Part shown: positions 6,133 through 14,136 of the stretch, piece after piece
How positions within the stretch are numbered: position 1 is the first letter of the stretch
Layout of the letters: every line of letters starts with the position of its first letter
DNA from: an uncultured Anaerosacchariphilus sp.
Lineage (GTDB): Bacteria > Bacillota > Clostridia > Lachnospirales > Lachnospiraceae
Length of the DNA stretch: 14,654 nucleotides
Reading direction: 5' to 3'
NCBI GenBank assembly: GCA_934373375.1
Contig: CAKROP010000016.1
Location: 1-14,654, forward strand
The notes under the pieces: model-generated
What the model was told of the DNA's origin: nothing
Seen by the model: only the letters and a program-made list of their open reading frames with translations
The model's database searches: none
Translations under genes and position numbers: made by a program

Positions 6133-7242
6133 CTATCTCCCCTTACACTCCTTGATATAATCCATGTTCAACTCCAGGCCGAGACCCGGCTTCTCGGGAA
6201 TAGTCATAATACCGTTTACCGGCTCCGGCGCATTCAGGTATACGCTCTTTACAACCTCGTCGAACATGAACAACTTCTCCAGATATACGCCGTTGGGTGC
6301 AGCTGCAACCAGATGCATATGCATATGCTCCATGCCGTGGGGCGCGAATGCCTTGTTGAACGCCTGGCTCAGAGCCATGATACGCAGCATCTCCGTGTAG
6401 CCGCCCACACGGGTCACATCGCACTGCAGGATATCCACCGCACGGTTCAGGAACAGGTCGCGTACGCCGTAACGGGTATACTCATGCTCGCCGGTAGCCA
6501 GCGGAATGTCGGTGCCGCGCTTGAACTCTGCCAGTCCCGGAATATCGTCCGCAAATACCGGCTCCTCGAAGAACTCGATGTTGTACTCGCGAATCTTATT
6601 GGCAAACTGGATGGCCGTCGCCGCGCGCCATACATTGTTTGCATCCAGCATGAAACCGATGTCCGGACCGATAGCCTCGCGGACCGCAGCCACACGTCTC
6701 ACATCCTCGTCCGGATTGTTGCCGCCCTCTACGCCAACCTTCAGTTTGATCTTCTTGTAGCCTTTGGAAACCATCATCTTCGCTTCCGCTACCAGCTCCT
6801 CGGTGGAATAGCTGGTCCATCCGCCGGACGCGTAAATCGGCACATTCGGATTGGTACCACCAAGTAACCGGAACAACGGCATACCCAGAGCCTTACCCTT
6901 CAGATCCCAGAGCGCGATATCTACGGCACTGTAGGCGCAGAAGGCCAGTCCCTTACGGCCAACGCCGCGCATATAGTGGAAGTTCTCCTCGTACAGAACC
7001 TCTGTTTCGAAGGGACTTCTGCCAATCATCTTGGGCTCGATGGCATATTTGATGAAGTCACGGATGGCCTCGCCGCCCACCTCATGGTAGGTGACGCCGA
7101 TGCCGTGCAGACCCTGGTCTGTACTCACGTCTACCACTGCAAAGCCGATGGTCTCCACATTTCGGGTGGAATCCGCGAAATTTCCTTTTACTCTTGTCTC
7201 GCAAAGCGTTACGTCAATGCCTGTAATTTTTAAATCATTCAT
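6133..7242 (-). CDS. Enolase-superfamily (mandelate racemase type) acid-sugar dehydratase
   Basis: A 369-residue protein with the capping domain and TIM barrel of the mandelate racemase subgroup. Numbered from the ATG at 7242, the KxK base motif is K166/K168 (KIKLKVG), metal ligands are D200 (MLDANN), E226 (FFEEP) and E252 (ATGEHEY), and the His-Asp pair is D275 (QCDVTRVGG) and H302 (APHGMEH). All catalytic residues are therefore present. I chose this ATG over an in-frame GTG at 7251 because GAGGTGA (7254-7248) is the Shine-Dalgarno and overlaps that GTG. Members of this group dehydrate aldonates or aldarates such as galactonate, fuconate, rhamnonate or galactarate. Two basic-rich histidines follow H302 (MEHMHMHL). 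The next gene encodes the expected lyase, and the substrate probably enters through the TRAP transporter upstream. Confidence 0.92.
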   Translation of the reverse strand: MNDLKITGIDVTLCETRVKGNFADSTRNVETIGFAVVDVSTDQGLHGIGVTYHEVGGEAIRDFIKYAIEPKMIGRSPFETEVLYEENFHYMRGVGRKGLAFCAYSAVDIALWDLKGKALGMPLFRLLGGTNPNVPIYASGGWTSYSTEELVAEAKMMVSKGYKKIKLKVGVEGGNNPDEDVRRVAAVREAIGPDIGFMLDANNVWRAATAIQFANKIREYNIEFFEEPVFADDIPGLAEFKRGTDIPLATGEHEYTRYGVRDLFLNRAVDILQCDVTRVGGYTEMLRIMALSQAFNKAFAPHGMEHMHMHLVAAAPNGVYLEKLFMFDEVVKSVYLNAPEPVNGIMTIPEKPGLGLELNMDYIKECKGR

Positions 7243-7252
7243 AGTTGTCACC

Positions 7253-7293
7253 TCATATTATAAAAAATAGATTTTTGTCATTTTATATTATGA
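7253..7293. other. AT-rich inverted repeat at the dctM-dehydratase boundary
   Basis: TCATATTATAAAA (7253-7265) and TTTTATATTATGA (7281-7293) pair with two mismatches, covering the dctM stop codon and the 45-bp gap to the dehydratase. The stem is weak (all A/T but two pairs). It might slow exonucleases or mark a segment boundary between transport and catabolic genes; it is not a terminator. Confidence 0.35.
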
Positions 7294-8565
7294 AAATAAA
7301 TTCGGAATAAAGGTTGTCAGGGCCGGTACCCAGGTAATCAGCAACAGAACCACCAGGCCAACCAGTACAAAGGGTATAATTTGTTTGAACAAATCGGTCA
7401 GTTTTACCTTCGCCACATTTGCCGTTACAAACAGTGTCATTCCGATAGGCGGGGAAATCAGACCCACGGTCAGGTTGAAGCAGCACAGTACGCCGAAGTG
7501 AACCGGGTCGATGCCATATTTCATGGCAATCGGAAGCAGAATCGGGGTCATCATCAGCAGCGCCGGGCTCTGGTCCAGCACGCAGCCCAGAATCAGCAGG
7601 ATGAGATTCACCAGAAGCAGGAATACTGCCGGGCTGTTTACATACTTCATGCAGACCTCTACCATGGCCTGGGGAATACGCAGTACGGTGATAGCATAGC
7701 TCATAGCTGACGCGATGGAGATAATCAGCATAACATTCGCTGTGGTTTTCGCTGTATTCTTACAGCACTCCACCAGGCTCTTCCAGGTAATCTGACGCTT
7801 ACAGATGGCTACGATTAACGCGTAAAATACTGCTACCGCACTGGACTCTGTGGCGGTAAATACACCGCTCACGATGCCGCCCAGAATGATAATCGGCAGG
7901 CCGAGAGCCGGAAGAGAACGCTTGAAGGAGTGTAAAACCTCTCTTGCGGAAGAACGTCTCGCTCTGCAGGGATGATTGTATTTCCGCGCGAAATAGTAGC
8001 AGAGCAGCATCTCAGCCAGACCCAGCACGATACCGGGCATAATGCCTCCCAGGAACATGGCCGATACAGATACGTTGGACGCGCACACTGCGTAAATAAT
8101 CATAATATTACTGGGCGGGATAATCGGTCCGATGATGGCGCTGGCCGCCGTAACCGCTGCGGAATACTCCTTGGTATATCCGGCTTTGGTCATCATTTCC
8201 ATCTCGATACGACCCAATCCCGAAGCATCCGCCGTAGCGGATCCGGAGATTCCCGCAAACAGCATACTTGCCAGAATATTGACGTGTGCCAGACCGCCCC
8301 GGATATGTCCCACCAGGGTATCGCAGAATTTTACGATGCTCATGGTCAGTCCGCAGCGGCTCATGATCTCGCTGGCCAGAATGAACAGCGGGATACACAT
8401 ATAGGTGAAATTGTATACACCTGAAAACATTTTCTGAGGGATGATAACCATGGCTCCATTTCCGATGGTGAACGCCGAAATGGTCATAAAGCCCATGGCG
8501 AAGCTAATCGGAACGCCTACAATTACAACCAGCAGAAAAATAATCAGTAAAACGGCTGCTAACAT
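7288..8565 (-). CDS. dctM: TRAP transporter large permease subunit (DctM)
   Basis: A 425-residue, very hydrophobic protein with about twelve membrane segments, the usual size for a separate DctM subunit. Family stretches are visible: the N-terminal GVPISFAMGF, the segment HVNILASMLFAGISGSATADASG, then AASAIIGPIIPPS, and near the C-terminus a second repeat with LTVGLISPPIGMTLF. DctM is the ion-coupled (usually Na+) elevator subunit that moves the substrate across the membrane. It needs the small DctQ subunit, encoded 17 bp upstream, and the DctP binding protein. The ATG has GGGAGATGAG upstream. The symbol is the generic family name; the true substrate is unknown, though the genes downstream point to a sugar acid. 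Confidence 0.95.
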   Translation of the reverse strand: MLAAVLLIIFLLVVIVGVPISFAMGFMTISAFTIGNGAMVIIPQKMFSGVYNFTYMCIPLFILASEIMSRCGLTMSIVKFCDTLVGHIRGGLAHVNILASMLFAGISGSATADASGLGRIEMEMMTKAGYTKEYSAAVTAASAIIGPIIPPSNIMIIYAVCASNVSVSAMFLGGIMPGIVLGLAEMLLCYYFARKYNHPCRARRSSAREVLHSFKRSLPALGLPIIILGGIVSGVFTATESSAVAVFYALIVAICKRQITWKSLVECCKNTAKTTANVMLIISIASAMSYAITVLRIPQAMVEVCMKYVNSPAVFLLLVNLILLILGCVLDQSPALLMMTPILLPIAMKYGIDPVHFGVLCCFNLTVGLISPPIGMTLFVTANVAKVKLTDLFKQIIPFVLVGLVVLLLITWVPALTTFIPNLFS

Positions 8566-8582
8566 GATTTCTCATCTCCCTT

Positions 8583-9182
8583 CTATTCACCCTCGATGGA
8601 GCGAAGTTCTTCTTTCTCCTGTTCGGTCAGTTCTATCTCTTCTTCCTTCGGCGGACGCCCCACGAAAGGAAGTAATTCTCCGCATAATACGCCCAGTGTC
8701 TCGGTCACTGCCTCATATCCCATAAGAATACAGCCCAAGAACGGCGCGCTGTAAAGGAGATATCCCGGCAGATGCAGACTGGTGGAACTCCAGGTCAGCA
8801 TGGAAATAATTGCGTCCCAGCCGTATTTCAGTCCCATAATCAGGAAGATGAATACAATGACTCTGGTAATACAGTACAGTACCACCTTTCCCTTTTTTCC
8901 AAGTTTGTCATAGATTACATTGACAGAAGCCATACTTCCCTCTTTATAACAGATGCCTACCATCAGATAAGTAATCCAAATCAGGGCGTCCTGCGCGTAC
9001 TCTGTGGTCCATGAACAGGACCAGCTTACAAAATTGACCAGAATGAATCGATATGTAACCTGCAAAAGCAGGTCCGCGGCACAGCTCAATACCAGCAGAA
9101 CCACAACAGCTTCCAGAATTTTCTGTATCACGCCGGATATCTTGTTCATGCCGTTATAAATTCCACATACAGCTTTTTTCAT
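8583..9182 (-). CDS. dctQ: TRAP transporter small permease subunit (DctQ)
   Basis: A 199-residue protein with four predicted membrane segments (about residues 22-46, 66-78, 100-122 and 138-160), the standard DctQ topology. The family segment EYAQDALIWITYLMVG with a charged loop after it is present at about 61-76. The C-terminal 30 residues are highly acidic (KEEEIELTEQEKEELRSIEG shape), cytoplasmic and longer than usual. GGAGGA lies only about five bases before the ATG, a short but usable spacing, and no better start exists downstream. The gene sits between dctP, with 97 bp and a hairpin in between, and dctM, with 17 bp. Confidence 0.92.
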   Translation of the reverse strand: MKKAVCGIYNGMNKISGVIQKILEAVVVLLVLSCAADLLLQVTYRFILVNFVSWSCSWTTEYAQDALIWITYLMVGICYKEGSMASVNVIYDKLGKKGKVVLYCITRVIVFIFLIMGLKYGWDAIISMLTWSSTSLHLPGYLLYSAPFLGCILMGYEAVTETLGVLCGELLPFVGRPPKEEEIELTEQEKEELRSIEGE

Positions 9183-9213
9183 TCTCCTCCTGCACCTCTC
9201 CTTCTTTTTTAAT

Positions 9214-9258
9214 AAAGCTGCCTGTCTGAATATTTTACATATACAAACAGGCAGCTTT
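9214..9258 (-). other. Intercistronic hairpin between dctP and dctQ
   Basis: AAAGCTGCCTGT (9214-9225) and ACAGGCAGCTTT (9247-9258) form a perfect 12-bp stem with a 21-nt loop, just downstream of dctP in the direction of transcription. On the minus strand the stem is followed by only a few T, broken by an A (TTTATT), so full termination is unlikely. Partial termination, or protection of the dctP mRNA 3' end, would make binding protein in excess of permease, as is common in binding-protein transport operons. Confidence 0.7.
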
Positions 9259-9279
9259 TCAGTTTCCTAATTTATTATT

Positions 9280-10380
9280 TTAGTTTGCCTGCTCAATTGC
9301 TGTCAAAAGTCCGTTTACTACATCCTCGCCTACCTGACCGGTTACGTAGTCAATACAGGGCTGTCTCATAGCGGAGTGCCAGTCTTCCAGCTCAGCCTCG
9401 GTCGGTGTGTAAACTTCCATGCCGTACTCTTCCAGCTTTGCTACTCCTTCGTCGTTCAGCTTTTTGCAAACCTCAGAAGCCTCCGGAGTAACAGTTTCTG
9501 CCGCGTCGGTTACAACCTTCTGCAGATCCTCCGGCAGAGAATCCAGGAACTTCTCGCTGATAGCGAAGGTTACGATGGAAGCGATGTGCTTGTCCAGAAC
9601 CATGTATTTCTGTACTTCATAAGTCTTGTCGTTCAGAATATTTACAGGCGGGTTTTCCTGTCCGTCTACCGTACCGTTCTGAAGCGCTGTATACATCTCG
9701 CTGCCTGCCATGGGAACCGGGTTCGCGCCGATTGCGGATACCATCTTCTCGCAAACCTCGCTCTGCATGACACGGAAGGTGATGCCCTTTGCGCTGTCTA
9801 CAGTCGTCAGCGGAGTCTTTGTGGTGGTGAAACAGCGCATGCCGTTACAGAAGGCTGCCAGTACATGGATACCGGATTCCTCGCCGATCTTGCCGAAGAA
9901 TTCCTGTCCCCACTCGCCGGACAGAACCGCGTCGCACTGTGCCTCGTCCTTGAACAGAGCCGGGCAGCTTAAAACCATGGTGTCAGCATAGATGTTGTTC
10001 AGGGAGTTTACATTTGCTACAGTCATCTCCAGAGAACCGTTCAGAAGTCCCGCCAGGTTCTCCTCTACACTTCCCAACTGTCCGGAGGGATAAATCTCTA
10101 CGCTGATCTGTCCGTTACTGTTCTTTTCTACCTCTTCCTTAAACCGCTCAGTCCAGGTTACCTCTGCGCTTTCCTCTCTCGGAACATCGCCCTGGGTCAT
10201 GCCCAGCTTAATCACGTAGCTCGCGTCTCCGGTGGAGGCGGTATCTGCGGTGTCTGCCGCTGTGTCCTCGGTGGTGTCTGCTGCCGGTGCGTCTGCGGTC
10301 GCATCCTTGGAACCGCCGCATGCGGTCATTCCGACTACCATCGTTGCTGCCAGAAGCGCTGCCAATACTTTCTTTTTCAT
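9280..10380 (-). CDS. dctP: TRAP transporter solute-binding lipoprotein (DctP)
   Basis: A 366-residue lipoprotein. MKKKVLAALLAATMVVGMTAC is a signal peptide of which residues 18-21 (MTAC) form the lipobox, with the lipid-bearing Cys at 21. A Thr/Ala/Asp-rich tether follows (about 25-53). The binding domain has SGQLGS near 99-104, the conserved carboxylate-binding arginine region at R203 (TFRVMQ) and the family motif DGQENP at 239-244. It captures an organic acid outside the membrane and delivers it to DctQM. The reading frame stays open for 46 more codons upstream (to 10518), but that stretch is promoter and operator DNA. The ATG at 10380 has AAAAGGAGG at ideal distance and starts the signal peptide. 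The conserved arginine implies a carboxylate ligand. Confidence 0.95.
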   Translation of the reverse strand: MKKKVLAALLAATMVVGMTACGGSKDATADAPAADTTEDTAADTADTASTGDASYVIKLGMTQGDVPREESAEVTWTERFKEEVEKNSNGQISVEIYPSGQLGSVEENLAGLLNGSLEMTVANVNSLNNIYADTMVLSCPALFKDEAQCDAVLSGEWGQEFFGKIGEESGIHVLAAFCNGMRCFTTTKTPLTTVDSAKGITFRVMQSEVCEKMVSAIGANPVPMAGSEMYTALQNGTVDGQENPPVNILNDKTYEVQKYMVLDKHIASIVTFAISEKFLDSLPEDLQKVVTDAAETVTPEASEVCKKLNDEGVAKLEEYGMEVYTPTEAELEDWHSAMRQPCIDYVTGQVGEDVVNGLLTAIEQAN

Positions 10381-10413
10381 AGTTATCCTCCTTTTAAATG
10401 TTTTCCTCCGTGT

Positions 10414-10424
10414 TTGTAGGACAA
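10414..10424. promoter_or_regulatory. Operator 1 at dctP (FadR-family type)
   Basis: TTGTAGGACAA is a palindrome of the form TTGT-N3-ACAA. It matches the TNGTNNNACNA pattern known for FadR-type GntR regulators. It lies about 10-20 bp downstream of the predicted dctP start point, where a bound repressor would block transcription. An inverted copy is at 10531-10541. Confidence 0.65.
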
Positions 10425-10440
10425 TTTCTACTGTGCTTTT

Positions 10441-10469
10441 ATTACATCGTCTATTTATTTGTTTGTAAA
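10441..10469 (-). promoter_or_regulatory. Promoter of the dctP operon
   Basis: On the minus strand, TTTACA (10469-10464), exactly 17 bp, then TGTAAT (10446-10441), predicting a start near 10434 and a leader of about 54 nt. It is the best-spaced pair in the gap and lies between the two TTGTNNNACAA operators. Confidence 0.6.
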
Positions 10470-10530
10470 TGTTGTTTTTCGCCAATATGTTCCTATTAAT
10501 TTTATGCATTTTGTCCATTTATTTATATTA

Positions 10531-10541
10531 TTGTCCTACAA
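10531..10541. promoter_or_regulatory. Operator 2 upstream of dctP, inverted copy
   Basis: TTGTCCTACAA is the exact reverse complement of operator 1, again TTGT-N3-ACAA. Its centre is 117 bp from that of operator 1, close to eleven helical turns, and it sits near -100 relative to the predicted start. A further half-like copy, TTGTCCA, is at 10511-10517. Confidence 0.6.
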
Positions 10542-10585
10542 TTATTTCGTTTTGACAGAACAAATTCCTTTGAAAACATTTCCAT

Positions 10586-10650
10586 ATACCAAAAGGGACT
10601 GCCACTCCGTCACCTGTGCTCGGTGATGAAGCGGCAGTCCCTTCTGGTAT
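10586..10650 (-). terminator. Terminator of the surface protein gene
   Basis: Arms 10586-10603 and 10633-10650 form a stem of about 16-18 bp built around AGGGACTGCC/GGCAGTCCCT, with an inner TCACC/GGTGA helix. It lies 30 bp after the stop codon of the surface protein gene; on the minus strand the arm ends CCCTTTTGG. It separates that gene from the dctP promoter. Apart from the dctP control sites, the 10381-10679 gap holds nothing else I can recognise. Confidence 0.8.
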
Positions 10651-10679
10651 TTATCACATTCCCCTTTTCTGATGCTTAT

Positions 10680-13600
10680 TTATTTGCTGTATTTTTTCCT
10701 TCTGCTGCCAACCAATGCGCCTAATACCGCACCGCTGCTCAGGAACAGAAGCGCAAGCCAGAGCTGCAGCTCGTTTGTATCGCCGGTTTCCGGGCTCTTG
10801 CCCTTTGTCTTCGGACTGGAGACCGATGATTTGCTATGGCTTGTTTTAGTACCGGATGATTTTGTGTCAGCCGGCTTTTCCGTAAGCTTCGCTATGATCG
10901 TCGCGTCCTTTGTAATTTCCTTTGTGGCAGCCTCGTCGCTGTAATATTTGCCGCAGCCGTCGCAGTACCAGTACTCAATATTGCCCTCGGCGTTCTTGGT
11001 CGCAGCCTTTGCCGGAACATGTTGAAGGTGGATATGATTCTGCGTATTCAGGCTGCCATATTCCTTTCCGCAGCCGCTGCAGACCGCCCTGTCCTTGCAG
11101 GTGGCCTCCCCGCCATGATGCCGTGCCGCCAGCCTCTGCCATGCCAGTACCGGGAGTTCTGCCGTATCCTCTGCCGCATCGGTCAGGGGCTTGCAGCCAT
11201 CGGCGTCCCAGGGGTTCTCATCGCCGGTACGGTTGGCAATCAACAGATTCAGCACGGTGCACTTGGCAAAGGCGGCTGCATCATAGGCTGTCGGTGCCAC
11301 AACCTCGCTTTCGCTGGTATTGTCGTTTGCTCCGATACCCTTTGCCGCTGTACCATTCAGATAATAGCAATCTTTTAGCTTGCCACCATAATGCTCTTCA
11401 TTGTAATCATACCCATAGACATAACCCGCAATCGCTCCATATTCGCTTTCACCGCCTGTAGCGCTGACAGTACCCATATTATAACAGGATTCCATTTCCC
11501 CTCTGTGATGTCCTGCCACACCGCCTGTATGACGGTTACCTGTTACTTTACCCAGATTATAACAATCCTGTATGCCTCCTGCTTCCGGGGTTTCTCCTGC
11601 GATACCGCCGATATCATCATCACCGCTCACCTCACCGGTATTATAGCAATTTTCAACGACTCCACTGTCATTGATATCTCCTACGATACCACCGATATCG
11701 TCATCGCCGCTCACGGTACCGGTATTGCTGCAATTTCGGACGATAACATTATCATAGATAACACCTGCAATACCACCGGTATCATCATCATCCTCATTGG
11801 TAATTGCACCTAAATTATGACAATTCTCGATAATTGTATTGTCATTGGCATCTCCTACGATGCCGCCGATATCTTCGTCTCCACGGATCTCACCCGCATT
11901 ATAGCAATCACGGATGACAACGCTATCATAGCTTTCTCCCACAATACCGCCAATATTATCATCAGCTTTTATCGTGCATTCACTCCTGCAGTTTAAAATA
12001 TTGGTCGTACCTCTCGCCACTCCCGCGATGGCGCCCACATAATCATATCCTTTTATATATCCCGTTACTGTCAGATCTTTTACTATGGCATTTTTCAGCT
12101 TTGCGAAAAGACCCTGATAGTCATCACCACTATTACTATACAGGCCCCGGATTGTATGCCCGTCGCCATCAAATATACCTGTGTAGGGCGCTTCATAAGT
12201 TCCGATTGGCGTCCACTCCGTCGCCGTGCCGCCGGAATAATTACCGTCCGCGTCGAAGGTTCCCTCGTTGAGTACGATATCATTCATCAGCTTCGCGCAG
12301 AGGCCGACTTCCCCATATTGATTCACATTTCCCCAAAACAGATACAGATCTTCTACCGAACTGATTGGGACAGGATGCTCTTCTGTACCGTCATAGCTGC
12401 TGTTATACCGCGCTGTCACAGTACAGTCACCGGAAATGGATGTGTTATAGGCCAGGCGTGTGCCGTCTGTGTAATACCAGCCTTCAAAATAGGCACCGGT
12501 CTTTTTCGGAGCCGTTTTCTGCGTCGGCCATACGGTATCATCCAGTACCTGACGCAGGTAGACTGCGCCATCCAGCATATAGGTCAACAGATGGGAGTCA
12601 TCCACTACCGCCAGCTTATCACCCGTATAAACAGTACCGGCTTTCATCTCTATGGACTGCGCATAGGTACCGCCTTTGATCGTGCCACCGCTCAACGGGC
12701 CGCTCGCATTACCGTCTGCAGTGCTTCCCGCGCAGACTACCTTACCCTTAAACGTACCATTTTCAATGGTGTTTTTATTTGTTACGGTATTGCTGAAGGT
12801 GCCGCCGGAAATGGTGCCGCTATTTATTACCGCACCGCTGAAAGACCCGCCGGAAATGGTGCCGCTGTTTGTTACTTCGCCCCGGAAAGCGGTCTCGGCT
12901 GTGCTTTCCGCATTCGGTTCTATCCTTCCTTCATTGTAAATGGTATCCTCCACATTGCTTCCGGCTGCTATGATGGTTCCCGCTGAATCCAGATATGCTC
13001 CGCTGCCCAGACTGGCCGTGTTTGCCGAAATGCTGCCGCCTGCTATCGTAAGCTTCGTACCTGATGTGACATGGAAGCCGCCGCCCCAGTCGGCTTTATT
13101 TCCGGTAACGGCTGTGCCGGAGAGCGTAATATTACCATTGTCGCTATAGACACCACCGCCTGCACTGATCCTTCCATCACCACTTGTATTTTCCGCAATA
13201 TTTCCGGTAAGGCTGCCACCGCTCAGGTTCAGGGTTCCGCCACCAAACAGGTAGAAGCCGCCACCCCATCTGGCGCGATTTCCAGTAACGGTTCCACTGT
13301 TGAAATTCACTGTGGTGTTTTCAGTCAGATAGATACCGCCGCCGTCCCAATCTGCCTGATTGTCCTCTACCTTACTGCCGGACAGCTCTATCACACCGCC
13401 CTGGTTCACATAAATGGCTCCGCCTTTATAGGCTTTATTTCCTGTAATCTCAGTTCCGGACAGCGTTACATTGCCGCCATTACGCAGAAAGACTGCTCCA
13501 CCCTGTTCGCTTGCGTTGTTCTCGCTGATGGCTCCGCCGGATAATGCAGCACTGCCTCCATCATTCACATAAACAGCCGCGCCCCATTTGGCTTCATTCT

Positions 13601-14093
13601 TACTGACAGTGGCTCCTGAAAGCGTTACCGTACCATCTTTTATGTAAACAGCTCCGCCATCTATGTTTGCTTTATTTCCATTTACCGTACCACCTGTCAG
13701 TTCTACTTTACCGCTTTGGTTCATATAAATGGCTCCGCCCCTGTCAGCACTGTTCTTCTGGATATTGGAACCAGAAAGTGTAACCGTACCTTCGCCCTCC
13801 ATGTACAGGACCCCACCTGAATTTGTTGCTGTATTTTCGCTGACAGTACCTCCGCAGAAATTCACCGTACCGGCACCTCTTACAAAGATAGCACCGCCGG
13901 ATTCTGCGCTGTTATTACGGATGGTACCGCCATACAGATTCACTTTACCGCTCTTGCCATCCTTATTATTCAGCAGAATTGCTCCGCCCTGTTTATATCC
14001 ATTATTTCCGGAAATTTCACCGCCATACAGATTCAGAACGCAGTTCGAATCGTCCATGGCAATGGCACCGCCACCGCCGTTCTCTCTATTCAC
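10680..14093 (-). CDS. Sortase-anchored repeat surface protein, 5'-truncated
   Basis: This frame encodes at least 1137 residues; it stays open to 14138 and a TAA lies at 14141-14139. Domains in order: about 14 beta-helix repeats of some 28 residues with GGAIYV-type motifs (1-400), 15-residue NSGTISGG repeats (about 405-455), an InlB/Listeria-Bacteroides-type segment with FEGWYYTDG (about 539), GLUG repeats with GGIVG and one Cys each (about 680-890), two CxxCG..Y units (about 1000 and 1046), a Ser/Thr/Lys linker, and the sorting signal SPETGD (about 1098) with hydrophobic helix and RRKKYSK tail. Known proteins of this sort are cell-wall adhesins or glycan-binding proteins. The N-terminal end has no signal peptide and no ribosome binding site; the GTG at 14093 lies in mid-repeat (upstream codons still read IFGGKLTGGN). 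It is therefore probably a pseudogene here, unless 5' sequence is supplied by recombination. Confidence 0.85.
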   Translation of the reverse strand: MNRENGGGGAIAMDDSNCVLNLYGGEISGNNGYKQGGAILLNNKDGKSGKVNLYGGTIRNNSAESGGAIFVRGAGTVNFCGGTVSENTATNSGGVLYMEGEGTVTLSGSNIQKNSADRGGAIYMNQSGKVELTGGTVNGNKANIDGGAVYIKDGTVTLSGATVSKNEAKWGAAVYVNDGGSAALSGGAISENNASEQGGAVFLRNGGNVTLSGTEITGNKAYKGGAIYVNQGGVIELSGSKVEDNQADWDGGGIYLTENTTVNFNSGTVTGNRARWGGGFYLFGGGTLNLSGGSLTGNIAENTSGDGRISAGGGVYSDNGNITLSGTAVTGNKADWGGGFHVTSGTKLTIAGGSISANTASLGSGAYLDSAGTIIAAGSNVEDTIYNEGRIEPNAESTAETAFRGEVTNSGTISGGSFSGAVINSGTISGGTFSNTVTNKNTIENGTFKGKVVCAGSTADGNASGPLSGGTIKGGTYAQSIEMKAGTVYTGDKLAVVDDSHLLTYMLDGAVYLRQVLDDTVWPTQKTAPKKTGAYFEGWYYTDGTRLAYNTSISGDCTVTARYNSSYDGTEEHPVPISSVEDLYLFWGNVNQYGEVGLCAKLMNDIVLNEGTFDADGNYSGGTATEWTPIGTYEAPYTGIFDGDGHTIRGLYSNSGDDYQGLFAKLKNAIVKDLTVTGYIKGYDYVGAIAGVARGTTNILNCRSECTIKADDNIGGIVGESYDSVVIRDCYNAGEIRGDEDIGGIVGDANDNTIIENCHNLGAITNEDDDDTGGIAGVIYDNVIVRNCSNTGTVSGDDDIGGIVGDINDSGVVENCYNTGEVSGDDDIGGIAGETPEAGGIQDCYNLGKVTGNRHTGGVAGHHRGEMESCYNMGTVSATGGESEYGAIAGYVYGYDYNEEHYGGKLKDCYYLNGTAAKGIGANDNTSESEVVAPTAYDAAAFAKCTVLNLLIANRTGDENPWDADGCKPLTDAAEDTAELPVLAWQRLAARHHGGEATCKDRAVCSGCGKEYGSLNTQNHIHLQHVPAKAATKNAEGNIEYWYCDGCGKYYSDEAATKEITKDATIIAKLTEKPADTKSSGTKTSHSKSSVSSPKTKGKSPETGDTNELQLWLALLFLSSGAVLGALVGSRRKKYSK
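11400..12050 (-). repeat. GLUG repeat block, period about 84 bp
   Basis: Seven to eight copies of a 28-30 codon unit of the form GGIVGD....V..NCYN.G.V.GDDD. Neighbouring copies are nearly identical at DNA level: the segment around 11609 recurs around 11693, 84 bp on. Each unit has one Cys at the same place and most have an acidic turn just before the next GGI. Such blocks expand and contract by recombination. Confidence 0.8.
12740..12895 (-). repeat. 15-residue tandem repeats (45 bp)
   Basis: Three units of V(T/I)N(S/K)GTISGG(S/T)FSxx, spaced 45 bp. CCGCCGGAAATGGTGCCGCT occurs at 12802 and again at 12847. They link the beta-helix domain to the InlB-like segment. Confidence 0.75.
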
Positions 14094-14130
14094 GTTTCCA
14101 CCGGTGAGTTTTCCGCCGAAGATATCCAGA
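12950..14130 (-). repeat. Beta-helix repeat block, about 14 units
   Basis: About 14 units of the form GTVTLSGG.I..N.A..GGAIYV, mostly 26-30 codons, resembling polymorphic membrane protein repeats. Consecutive GGAI/GGGI/GGGF boxes mark each turn of a right-handed parallel beta-helix. The block does not end naturally: it is cut in mid-repeat near 14138. Confidence 0.8.
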
Positions 14131-14136
14131 TGGAAT

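Noticed and set aside
4375..6867. A plus-strand open frame of 830 codons, antisense to the SDR, lyase and dehydratase genes
   Set aside because: Its translation has no domain signature, is rich in His/Arg/Leu as mirror frames are, and lies wholly opposite three well-supported genes. It results from codon usage on the other strand.
7253..7293. Terminator between dctM and the dehydratase
   Set aside because: The stem is nearly all A/T with mismatches and has no GC-rich core, so it would not stop transcription. The downstream genes have no promoter of their own that I can see.
10381..10518. A 46-codon N-terminal extension of DctP
   Set aside because: The open frame here covers the predicted promoter and operator 1. 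The lipoprotein signal peptide with an ideal Shine-Dalgarno begins at 10380.
12950..14130. CRISPR-like periodic repeats
   Set aside because: The periodicity of about 84 bp follows degenerate codons for GG-box protein repeats inside one reading frame. There are no identical direct repeats with unique spacers.
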